Assembly (NCBI GenBank): GCA_964611385.1
Contig: CAZSXS010000009.1
Location: 1 to 56,063 of the forward strand
Direction of reading: 5' to 3'
DNA length: 56,063 bases
Source of the DNA: CAZSXS01 sp964611385
Lineage (GTDB): Bacteria > Bacillota > Clostridia > Lachnospirales > CAYPQA01
Shown one piece after another: positions 42,064-50,060 of this stretch. Position 1 is the stretch's first letter. Each line of letters starts with the position of its first letter. The notes beneath the pieces were generated by a model. The model did no database searches. It had not been told where the DNA came from and was given only the letters and a program-made list of their open reading frames with translations. Both the position numbers and the translations under genes were made by a program.

Positions 42064-43731
42064 TTAATAAAGCTCATCCACCGAAAGTTCGGTTTCTACT
42101 CCGTCAACACCCGTACATCTTGCGGTTACCCGTAAAATGTTGTCTTGACCCACTGTAAAGATGACCTTTACCTTTTCCTGACCTCTGGGCCCCTGGGGAA
42201 TGCCTCGCAAGGAGGTTCCCGCAAGGCGTTTCATGCCCTCTTGGGTAACGGAATTCGTCTTTAGTGTGGGGTTGGTGTTTTCGTAAACAACGATCGCCAT
42301 ACTGGTAACAAAGTCAAAATTGGTGGTCAAAAGCTCACCGGCTTCCACCCGTAAGCCATCCTTGGGGATATCCAGGCCGCTACTAACGATTTCCATAAAG
42401 CGTCTTCCGGCTATCTCCAGACCCAAGGGATGAATGGTTTTTTCATGGACGGTGGGACCCTTGACCGTCGGCATCATAATCATACTACAATACATAGCTG
42501 CACCCTGAGAAATACTGAGGGCGGGGCTGATTTTGGATTTATAGGGCTCCTTACCAAAAAATTCCTTGATCTTATCGCTGACTGCCGGAATAGAGGAGCT
42601 GCCACCCACCAAAAAGATTTCGTCAATATCCTGAATGCCCGTACCTGCAGCATTTGCACAGGCGTTGATGCAGTTCATGGTGATATCAATCATATCATTT
42701 AAGCTTTTATCCTTAAACTTTTCAAAAATCGCCGCACTATCTCCAAGGGGATTCACACGCCTATGTGTGTAAAAATCCTCACGGGTGATTTCCATGTTAA
42801 TATTGACGATTTTAGGTTCCTGAATCAAGGGGGCTAAAACGACCTTTGCAGACTTTGCAGAAGATAAGCGCTCCTTGGTCTGGTTGGCTACCTGAGCCAG
42901 CCGCACTAGGGCGATTTTTTTCTGGCGGGCGGAAACCCCATCATCCAAGGTTTCGTCAAACAAATCAATCTCGTTATTGGTTAGCTTTTTAAATTCCTCA
43001 TAGATCATATCCATAACCAGCTTATCCACATCGTTACCGCCCAGGTCATTGTCACCCAGGGTGCTTAAGATAGAGATTTCCGGTTCGTTGTCGGTGGCGC
43101 TGATCTGTAAAATACAAGAGTCAAAGGTACCACCGCCGAAGTCGTATACCAGCACTTTTTTGTCCTTGGTTTCGTTGATGGCGTAGCTGATAGCAGCTGC
43201 TGCCGGCTCCAGACGCAAAAATACATTTTCCGGATCAAAGCCCGCTATAATGGCGGCTTCCTTGGTCATTTTCTTCTGCTTGTCCGATGAATTGGCTGGT
43301 ACAGTAATCACACAGCCAGAAAATTCGCCAGCCAAATTCATTTCTTCCTGTACATAGACATTGGCTCTTTCCTTTAAGTAGGCCAAGATTTCACCGACAA
43401 CCTGTTCGGGCGTGAACTCATATTCTTTTTCGTCTACTAAGATTTTAATTCTCTCTTCACTACCCAAGGCACGCTTTACAGACAAGATGGTGCTTTGAGG
43501 ATAAATCACAGCTGCTTCCTTTGCCTGAATGCCGAATACTCGTGAAAGCTTGTTTTCGTCCTCCGGGTCAGTTTCAAACTGAATGGCTGAGGGGAAGATA
43601 TTGCTCCCGTCAATCGGAATGGTCTGCACCTCTCCTGCAGCAAAGTTATAAATACTAATTACTGAGTTTGTTGTTCCAAAGTCAATGCCTAAAAATAATC
43701 CTTTGTCTAAATCTAATCCTAATGATCCCAT
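42064..43731 (-). CDS. Lidless Hsp70-family protein, first Hsp70 of the operon
   Basis: This 555-residue protein has an intact ATPase domain: GIDFGTTNS (15-23), SVKRALG (84-90), YDFGGGTFD (196-204) and VGGSSSIP (375-382). The beta substrate domain has ENTNPTLKTNS and RGIPQGPRG (about 509-517), closest of the four to DnaK, and it stops at VDELY with no lid. The GGAGGT ribosome binding site overlaps an earlier in-frame ATG (43743), so ATG 43731 is the start. It lies just upstream of the GrpE-like gene. It is not the housekeeping DnaK, since no hrcA, grpE and dnaJ genes flank it in the usual order. Confidence 0.9.
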   Translation of the reverse strand: MGSLGLDLDKGLFLGIDFGTTNSVISIYNFAAGEVQTIPIDGSNIFPSAIQFETDPEDENKLSRVFGIQAKEAAVIYPQSTILSVKRALGSEERIKILVDEKEYEFTPEQVVGEILAYLKERANVYVQEEMNLAGEFSGCVITVPANSSDKQKKMTKEAAIIAGFDPENVFLRLEPAAAAISYAINETKDKKVLVYDFGGGTFDSCILQISATDNEPEISILSTLGDNDLGGNDVDKLVMDMIYEEFKKLTNNEIDLFDETLDDGVSARQKKIALVRLAQVANQTKERLSSAKSAKVVLAPLIQEPKIVNINMEITREDFYTHRRVNPLGDSAAIFEKFKDKSLNDMIDITMNCINACANAAGTGIQDIDEIFLVGGSSSIPAVSDKIKEFFGKEPYKSKISPALSISQGAAMYCSMIMMPTVKGPTVHEKTIHPLGLEIAGRRFMEIVSSGLDIPKDGLRVEAGELLTTNFDFVTSMAIVVYENTNPTLKTNSVTQEGMKRLAGTSLRGIPQGPRGQEKVKVIFTVGQDNILRVTARCTGVDGVETELSVDELY

Positions 43732-43750
43732 ATTTACCTCCATACTTTGT

Positions 43751-46483
43751 TTACAATATTGACGCTAAAATATTCGGCGACGGTTCCAGTAAGTCTGAAA
43801 TAATTTTTTCTGCCTGGTCATAGTAAAACATTTTTTCGTAAATCAAGGCGTTATTGACCTTGAAGAAATTATCCTCATTCTCATACAATGTACTGATGTT
43901 GTTTTCAATGATCATGGTCTCTGTGGACACCGTTCCGGTCTTTGATTCCTCTGTAAAATAATACGTAATCCGCTCTCCGTAGTAATGAGGCAGGATGCTT
44001 AAATACAAGCCGAAACGGAAATAGGTCATCTTCTTGGTCAAATACCCTTCACCGTCAAAGCTGTAAATCAAATACACGTCCTTGTCGGGAGCAGCCTTGT
44101 AGATGAAGGACTGGTTTTTGGCTAAGAAGGGAGTAGCCGGTACGGAGGCTTCCTTGAAGGGCTTGAAAATAAACCCGTCCTCTTCCATGCCTTTTAAGGC
44201 GTCCCTGGTAATTGCCTCCGAGTGAGCGCTTCGGATCGAATGATAACTATACGCATGCGCAAGTGCATAGCACAGCAGCTTTACTTCTCCTTGGCTATCG
44301 GCTTTTTCTTTTTTACGTAAGTAAAGTTTTTCCAGTAAGTCAAGCGCTTCATACTCAGGTTTGAATTTATTTACGATCATTTCCATCTCAAAAAAGGTGA
44401 TATAGGATAGGACAAGCTTGCAGTCCGGCGCCGTCTCAAACATTCGGATGAAGACCTTCTGCGTACCCTCGTCCAGTTTGCGAACCCACAGACTGTTTCT
44501 AAGTATGATTTCGTCAAGACCTTTTTCATAGACGGATATCATAGAAAGCGCATTGCTGAGCACCGTCCATTCTTCGGAGCTGCCCTTATAATTTTTGATG
44601 ACTAAATCTAAAAGCTGGCTGTCGTACCAGGATTTCAAAATCAATTCATAGGCGCTGTTTGCAATGAGGGGGTGATATTTTTCAAAAGTACTGAGTTTTT
44701 TCAAAGCAAAGAACAATGTACGATCGGAGATACAGTGGGATTTTTTCATGAGGATGCGAACCGCTTTGTCGTATTCTTTGGTGTTTAAGAAAACCATAAT
44801 CATCTTTTCAATAAACTTATCGTTCAGCAGATTTTCATCCACAATCTTGTAATGTTCTAAGGCCAGGTTGTAGCGGTTTTCTGCATACAGTGCATTCCCC
44901 AGGGCAGCGTTCAGCTGCATTTTAAAGGCCTTGGAAAGTTTATTCAGGGCTAGTGTTTCCTTGATGATGCCGATTTTTTCCTCGGTATGAGGTGTATTCA
45001 TCAGATGCTTGGAAATGGCAATCAGAAGGTTGGGACTGCGCAGTCCTTTTTTAAAAAAGTGAAGGTACACTCTATAATCTTCATTATAAATTTGCCGAAC
45101 GATATTCACCTTTAGATCAAGGGATTCCTTGCCCTCTTCATCCAGGATAAAGTAACTAAAGCCTTCCCCCGCAGTTTCAATCCTGGTCCAACCCTCGTTC
45201 AACTTATACTCTGTAGCTTCTGACTTTTCTTTTTCGCTGATTAAAATCGAACCCGCAATGGATTTTGCATTTTTTTCAGCAGTCACGTACACATCGGTTT
45301 GAAACAACGAAGCTAACAAAAATTCATCAATCGTCTTTCCATAGTCTCGCTCATAACTGTCGTTTATCAGTGTTCCGTCTTTATAAAGTTCCGTAAGCAA
45401 AAAATACTGATAGAGGCTATTATAGAAAATCCCTTTTTTCTTATTCTCAATGCAAGAAACGGTATAATTACGCAAATCCAGCTGGATCAAGTGAACCAAG
45501 TCTTCAAAGCGCTTATTCCCAAGCAAATAGTGGTATAAAAAGGCTTTCTCGTTGGTTTCCACTCGATTATTTTGCAAATATTCTTCCAAGGCGTAGCGAC
45601 TAATCCCAGCCTCGTCGGGCATGACCATTTCACTACAATAATACCGAATAAAAGCCTTTACCAAAAAAAAATTAAGCCCCTTGATAAACATTTGATGTTC
45701 TGCGGCTAGTTTGTAAAAAGAAAAAGCTTCCGGGCTTAAATCACTATTGGCAATGAACTGATTGCACAGCAAGTGGACAATCCACTCCCCAGGATAGGCT
45801 TTATAGATTGCTTTGCAGAGGGGTAGGTCTGAATCAATTTCCTTAGAGATGCTTGCGTTGTGCTTAAGAAAAATTTGGGTCAGATCAAAATTATGCGCGA
45901 TGGCCCACTTTATAAAACGCAACAAGAGCTTTTTAGTTTCGACGATCTCATCAATCGCAGAAAAATGCCGGTAAAGACTCAGGTAAAAAAAGGCGCTGTT
46001 GTTCCCATAAAAATAAGAGGTCGCCAGATAGACGCCCGCTCCTTTTTCATCCTTTAATTCCTGTAAAACAGAAGCAATCAACAAAGGATAACGGAAATCC
46101 TTACTCTCCGCGTAAAGCTCCTCCAAAATCTTTAAGTGCTTCTTACTCTGCTTGCTGTCCTGGGTCTTGATGAAATAAATGGTGTTCAAATAAATATATA
46201 CCGCATATTTGTTGGATTCGGAGGATTTAAAATAATTCTTATGGGGGCTGAGGTTTTCAAGCTGATCCCTAGCCACATCCAAATCATCAAGGGCAAGACT
46301 CAGAAAAATCTTCAAAAAATAAAGCCCCATATCGGTCAGACGCTTGTTTAAGGCACTGACAACAACATGCATGGCGCGATGAATTTCTTTCCGATCATTG
46401 GTTTTTATATAGTTGAACCAAAGCTTTAAAGACAGGCCTAAGGCCTGCTTTCCGCTCTTTACGATTAAATCTTCCAAACTCAT
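43751..46483 (-). CDS. 910-residue TPR-like protein (DUF5717-like) of the Hsp70 operon
   Basis: This is a large soluble protein made largely of helical repeats resembling TPR/SEL1-type pairs (AENRYNLALEHYKIVDENLL, FLNTKEYDKAVRILMKKSHC, LYENEDNFFKVNNALIYEKM). The carboxyl part contains a beta-rich segment (KDVYLIYSFDGEGYLTKKM to GERITYYFTEESKTG) before final helices. It resembles a family remembered as DUF5717 from Lachnospiraceae, which usually is one longer protein with Ig-like domains ahead of the repeats; here the Ig-like part is the separate preceding gene. GAAGGTG precedes the ATG. Likely a scaffold for the chaperones. Family name uncertain. Confidence 0.7.
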   Translation of the reverse strand: MSLEDLIVKSGKQALGLSLKLWFNYIKTNDRKEIHRAMHVVVSALNKRLTDMGLYFLKIFLSLALDDLDVARDQLENLSPHKNYFKSSESNKYAVYIYLNTIYFIKTQDSKQSKKHLKILEELYAESKDFRYPLLIASVLQELKDEKGAGVYLATSYFYGNNSAFFYLSLYRHFSAIDEIVETKKLLLRFIKWAIAHNFDLTQIFLKHNASISKEIDSDLPLCKAIYKAYPGEWIVHLLCNQFIANSDLSPEAFSFYKLAAEHQMFIKGLNFFLVKAFIRYYCSEMVMPDEAGISRYALEEYLQNNRVETNEKAFLYHYLLGNKRFEDLVHLIQLDLRNYTVSCIENKKKGIFYNSLYQYFLLTELYKDGTLINDSYERDYGKTIDEFLLASLFQTDVYVTAEKNAKSIAGSILISEKEKSEATEYKLNEGWTRIETAGEGFSYFILDEEGKESLDLKVNIVRQIYNEDYRVYLHFFKKGLRSPNLLIAISKHLMNTPHTEEKIGIIKETLALNKLSKAFKMQLNAALGNALYAENRYNLALEHYKIVDENLLNDKFIEKMIMVFLNTKEYDKAVRILMKKSHCISDRTLFFALKKLSTFEKYHPLIANSAYELILKSWYDSQLLDLVIKNYKGSSEEWTVLSNALSMISVYEKGLDEIILRNSLWVRKLDEGTQKVFIRMFETAPDCKLVLSYITFFEMEMIVNKFKPEYEALDLLEKLYLRKKEKADSQGEVKLLCYALAHAYSYHSIRSAHSEAITRDALKGMEEDGFIFKPFKEASVPATPFLAKNQSFIYKAAPDKDVYLIYSFDGEGYLTKKMTYFRFGLYLSILPHYYGERITYYFTEESKTGTVSTETMIIENNISTLYENEDNFFKVNNALIYEKMFYYDQAEKIISDLLEPSPNILASIL

Positions 46484-46499
46484 GAATACACCTTCATCA

Positions 46500-47696
46500 C
46501 TATAAGACTGAGAACACTTTCAGCTTCAAATCTTTTTTATGCACTTTATAATTCAAGACAATTTTCATCGAAATCACGCCCTCCAAATAAGGCTGTTTTT
46601 TAAAGCTCATTTGGGCGCTTTGCAGAGCGGAGAGCTTAATTGTAAAGGGAATCATCACTCTGTCTCGCAGGGGATAACGTTTGGCTTCCAGCTTTACAAA
46701 GCTATCAGGGCTGAACACTTCCACAAAGCTGTCTGCTCCGCACAAATTCTCAATGGTCAAATAGCCTTTGTCGTTTGAGGCAAAGGCTTCCTGGTTGATG
46801 CTGAATAAAAAAGGCCTGGATTTTTTCACACTAAGGGAAATGCTTTTTAAGGCGGGGAGACCGACTCCCTGAGAAAGGAAAAGTGTGGCCTCAGCTGCCT
46901 GTTCAAAAGCCTCCGTATCCATGCTGAGCTGTACCCTGGCCAAGCCGCCCTCGTCAAAGGAAGCGGAAGTTAACTTTTCCGGCTGAACCAGAAGCCAGTG
47001 CTGGTCTGAATAAATCAAGCAGTCCGCATAACCCCAACCAGTTTTTTTGACCGTTATAGTTTCTTTATATTCTTTTGTCCCGGATGGAATGATATATTCC
47101 AGTTTCGGTTGGGTAAATTCCAAGGCAACCCTATTTTTAAGCTTATTAAACAATAAAAACTTTTCTAAGGATCTTTCCTTATTGGTATCCTTTAAAAACT
47201 TTTCATACACATTCATTGGCTCGTAACCGATGTCAAAAAGCCAAATCATAAATTCATGAGAATTGAACAAAGCCCTTGCCGCTACAGGATTTTTCTTGGC
47301 ATACGAAACAAAGCCCTTCAAATCGCTGATTTTAACGGTGCTGTCTTTTTCCTTCGTGCGGGTAAGCAGCAGACCCTTTGTAAACTTAATGATGGTGGGT
47401 ATTACGATTTCCCCACCATTACTGGTGATAACGCACTCAGTTTGGATCTGATCTCCTTCACGGAAATAGTCCATGTTCAAAGAAAAATGAACAACCAAGC
47501 TTTCCTCAAACTGGAAACTTTCAGGATGAAAGGAAAGCAAATTGCTGTTTGAAAAAATCTGCCCCTCCAAAATTCCGCCACCGTTATTTTTGAGGGTGAT
47601 GCTTCCCTCATAGCCTCCGGTGGTTTCGATCACAAGCTTTTCAATGTCGGGCTTCAGCTCCGGCAGGGCGTACTCGAATTGATCCATATTGTACAT
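46500..47696 (-). CDS. Protein with two Ig-like/BACON-like beta domains
   Basis: This 398-residue protein has two related beta-sandwich segments. The first (about residues 15-105) contains LVIETTGGYEGSITLKNNGG then SNSNLLSFHPESFQFEE. The second (about 190-285) contains GTKEYKETITVKKTGWGYAD then YSDQHWLLVQPEKL. Between them is a helical stretch (about 120-185, KGFVSYAKKNPVAARALFNS), and a third beta-rich region closes the protein. There is no signal peptide, so it is probably cytoplasmic. The following gene encodes the TPR-like protein with which such domains are fused in related loci (from memory). Function unknown; binding of partner proteins is a guess. Confidence 0.65.
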   Translation of the reverse strand: MYNMDQFEYALPELKPDIEKLVIETTGGYEGSITLKNNGGGILEGQIFSNSNLLSFHPESFQFEESLVVHFSLNMDYFREGDQIQTECVITSNGGEIVIPTIIKFTKGLLLTRTKEKDSTVKISDLKGFVSYAKKNPVAARALFNSHEFMIWLFDIGYEPMNVYEKFLKDTNKERSLEKFLLFNKLKNRVALEFTQPKLEYIIPSGTKEYKETITVKKTGWGYADCLIYSDQHWLLVQPEKLTSASFDEGGLARVQLSMDTEAFEQAAEATLFLSQGVGLPALKSISLSVKKSRPFLFSINQEAFASNDKGYLTIENLCGADSFVEVFSPDSFVKLEAKRYPLRDRVMIPFTIKLSALQSAQMSFKKQPYLEGVISMKIVLNYKVHKKDLKLKVFSVL

Positions 47697-47697
47697 G

Positions 47698-48837
47698 TTA
47701 AATCTCTCCGTTCGGAGGGTTCAAATAAAAATCCATTTGCTCCTTCAGCTGCTTGATGGCCAAGGCCTCTGCCCGGCTTTGATTCATCATGGAATCAAAG
47801 AGCTGTTGGAGCCTTTGAATTAATTCGGTGTTTAAACTCGTGGTTCTGTCAATGTTTGATTTCAAATCATCATTGAGCTTACCATAAGCTTCCTTGACTT
47901 GAAACTCCATAATTCGGCCAAGTCCGCTACCTACTTCTTTGGTAACCTCATGTAAGGCGACCTCATAACTTTGCAAGCTATCCCGAAGGACGCTTTGGTT
48001 TTCCTTAATATAGGACAACTGTCCTTTCATGGTGTCAGAGGCAAGGGAGAACGGCTCCATGATGGCTTTTAAGTCCTCTGTGGTTTTCAAAAGTTTCTTA
48101 ACCGTGTCGGACAAGCCACTGATATGCTCTTCTAGCTTGAGATTGGTCTCCTTGATCTTGGAGCCCAGCAGGTTTGTTAGCTCATGGCTAAGGCTTTGGG
48201 TTGTCTCAGAAAGAGAAACACTTTGCCGATTGATCGCAGCAACAAATTCGCTTTTGAAGCGGTTAATAACAGGGATGAACTCATTGGAATAGAATTGTCC
48301 GATTTCCCGGTTGATATATTCTGTTAATTCTTGAGTCAATCGCTGGGTAAGGGTTTCAAAATCCAAAATTACGGACAAGAACTTAATCAGGATAAAGGCT
48401 GAAACTGCCAATACCCCAAAGGTGAAGGCATAATTGGTAAACACTAAGGAGAGCAAAATCCCAGTGAACAGAGAAGTGACTTCAAACTTATGAATAAAGC
48501 GCCCCATACCCTCATAGCTCCAGCCGCAAAAGCTCAGCTGCAAAAGGTGCTTTTTAATTAGCTTTTCGGTATCGAAGTAAGAACCTTTTTTGCTATTTTT
48601 AATGTAGTCCTTTATGACCTTGTTAAACACGCCGAAATTGGAATCCTTAACGTCTGTGATCGCTTTAATCTCTTTGGATTTCACTTTGAAGATCGCATAT
48701 TGGGATTGATAGCCAATAACGAGAATTATTCTGATCAAGAGGGCAAAAACATTGATCGCAGCAAAGACAATTGCAATAACCACTGCATTGTCCGGCGTAT
48801 TCAGATATTCAAATAAAAATTTAAAATAGTCATTCAT
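47698..48837 (-). CDS. Membrane-anchored coiled-coil protein
   Basis: The protein has 379 residues: one membrane segment near 18-42, a cytoplasmic stretch, two close membrane segments near 118-155 (SLFTGILLSLVFTNYAFTFG), then a long helical coiled-coil tail (about 165-375) rich in L, E, K, S and Q. The layout (one plus two membrane helices followed by a long helical tail) recalls MotA/ExbB-related ZorA proteins, but no diagnostic motif is clear and no MotB/ZorB-like partner is present, so this is an analogy only. It is co-transcribed with the Ig-like and Hsp70 genes and probably ties the machine to the membrane. Confidence 0.65.
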   Translation of the reverse strand: MNDYFKFLFEYLNTPDNAVVIAIVFAAINVFALLIRIILVIGYQSQYAIFKVKSKEIKAITDVKDSNFGVFNKVIKDYIKNSKKGSYFDTEKLIKKHLLQLSFCGWSYEGMGRFIHKFEVTSLFTGILLSLVFTNYAFTFGVLAVSAFILIKFLSVILDFETLTQRLTQELTEYINREIGQFYSNEFIPVINRFKSEFVAAINRQSVSLSETTQSLSHELTNLLGSKIKETNLKLEEHISGLSDTVKKLLKTTEDLKAIMEPFSLASDTMKGQLSYIKENQSVLRDSLQSYEVALHEVTKEVGSGLGRIMEFQVKEAYGKLNDDLKSNIDRTTSLNTELIQRLQQLFDSMMNQSRAEALAIKQLKEQMDFYLNPPNGEI

Positions 48838-48846
48838 AGCTCAACT

Positions 48847-49632
48847 CTATACAAGATTATTTTCATTGCTATTTGCAGAATCTTCTTCTACATTCTGGTG
48901 CGTGGATTGCTCCGATTCATCTGGACGAACCGGAATCTCTGTGACGACAAAGGCAGGGCCATTATCAAACACAGGAGTGGAATCGTTTAAAGAAAGCTTA
49001 CTGATGGATTCACCAATGAGATCGTCTGCATCCATTTCTGGGCGATAGCGTTTAAAGACCTTAATAATAAGATACGAAACGGCAAAGGCATAAGTACCCA
49101 TAGCGACAACGGCAAAGAGCGGATAGATATAAGAGGCCAGCAAAACTGCCGCACTGGCGACTAAGCAAAGAATGGAAGTAAATATATGCTTGTTTGCCAT
49201 AAAAAATGCTGTCTTAAACGTTTCTTTAAAGCTCATATCGAAGCGGGCAATAATGGGAAAAATATAGATGGTCAAGAGGGATAACTCAATCATAAAGCAG
49301 ATTTGGAAAGGAAAGATAATTGATTTCATGGAGCCGATGGCATTGATATTCAACAGATTAATCAAAATGATAATGAAGAGCAGCACAATCACCAGCCAAC
49401 TCAGGGTTGCCTGCTTAAAGTTCCCTTTGAAGCTGGTCCAGAAATCCCGCATTAAATAGCCTTCCTTATTGGATATGCGGCGAGTAACCACATAAAAAAG
49501 TGCTGTTGTGGATGCGCCGATGGTAAACAAGGGAATACTAAAAAAAAGCCAGACAAAGCTCAGGATCATAATATCTGCTACGATATTCCCGATCCGATAA
49601 AACGGACCGTCGATACTAAAAAATCCTCCCAT
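48847..49632 (-). CDS. YesL-like (DUF624) membrane protein, first gene of the Hsp70 operon
   Basis: This 261-residue protein starts MGGFFSIDGPFYRIGNIVAD, the typical opening of YesL/DUF624 proteins, and has five to six membrane helices (for example SFVWLFFSIPLFTIGASTTA and SWLVIVLLFIIILINLL). An acidic, disordered carboxyl tail of about 50 residues (QSTHQNVEEDSANSNENNL) follows. DUF624 proteins are often linked to sugar-uptake systems, with unknown biochemical role; here the neighbour is a chaperone operon. AAAGGAGG precedes the ATG. It is the first gene after a 428-base gap, so the operon promoter must lie at about 49640-49700, but no strong box is evident. Confidence 0.75.
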   Translation of the reverse strand: MGGFFSIDGPFYRIGNIVADIMILSFVWLFFSIPLFTIGASTTALFYVVTRRISNKEGYLMRDFWTSFKGNFKQATLSWLVIVLLFIIILINLLNINAIGSMKSIIFPFQICFMIELSLLTIYIFPIIARFDMSFKETFKTAFFMANKHIFTSILCLVASAAVLLASYIYPLFAVVAMGTYAFAVSYLIIKVFKRYRPEMDADDLIGESISKLSLNDSTPVFDNGPAFVVTEIPVRPDESEQSTHQNVEEDSANSNENNLV

Positions 49633-49698
49633 AAAAAACCTCCTTTAAATTGTATGTAAAAAGGCAAAGCATAGAGAAAAGAGAAAGACCTTGGGGGC

Positions 49699-49733
49699 GG
49701 GAAACTTTTTTCAAACGGCGAAAAAAGTTTCCC
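49699..49733. other. Perfect 13-bp hairpin in the operon-dnaG gap
   Basis: GGGAAACTTTTTT and AAAAAAGTTTCCC are exact complements around the loop CAAACGGCG. Next to it is a second palindrome GCCAACTCGTTGGC (49735-49748). A terminator or repeat-element role is possible. The rest of the 49633-50060 gap holds one repeat copy and the untranslated leaders; no gene is seen. Confidence 0.55.
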
Positions 49734-49784
49734 AGCCAACTCGTTGGCTAACACCCTAACCCCCACCCTTCAAAAAAGCCGGAC

Positions 49785-49836
49785 TTATACTCAGTCACGA
49801 TCAGCCGAGATGAGAAGACTTTACAACCGTCTTTCG
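49785..49836 (+). repeat. Dispersed intergenic repeat, disrupted copy
   Basis: TTATACTCAGTCACGATCAG matches the left half, then about 13 extra bases intervene before CTTTACAACCGTC resembles the right half. It is preceded directly by TTCAAAAAAGCCGGAC, which recurs inverted at 8600-8615. Confidence 0.5.
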
Positions 49837-50060
49837 TCTAAATAATTTTGAAAATTCCTTAATCATTTTTCATTTTTAGGATTATACAAGAAATATATGG
49901 ATAGTGCAAGCTAAAAATACGGATGTGCGGCTTTTTTATGATACTTAGAAAATCCAAGGCTCAGTTCTATAAAATTTATTTAAAAAATAAAGGTTAAGCA
50001 AAACTCGTGTCGAAATTATTTTGTGTAGAAGAATTTCAAAGAAATTTTCAGAGGTGGTGT

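Noticed and set aside
35694..43731. Housekeeping dnaK locus
   Set aside because: There are four divergent paralogues, no hrcA or dnaJ, and the lids are missing; the GrpE-like protein is not a normal GrpE.
47698..48837. Zorya defence system (ZorA-like topology)
   Set aside because: No MotB-like ZorB, no ZorC/ZorD helicase or nuclease is nearby, and no diagnostic MotA motif is seen; the neighbours are chaperones.
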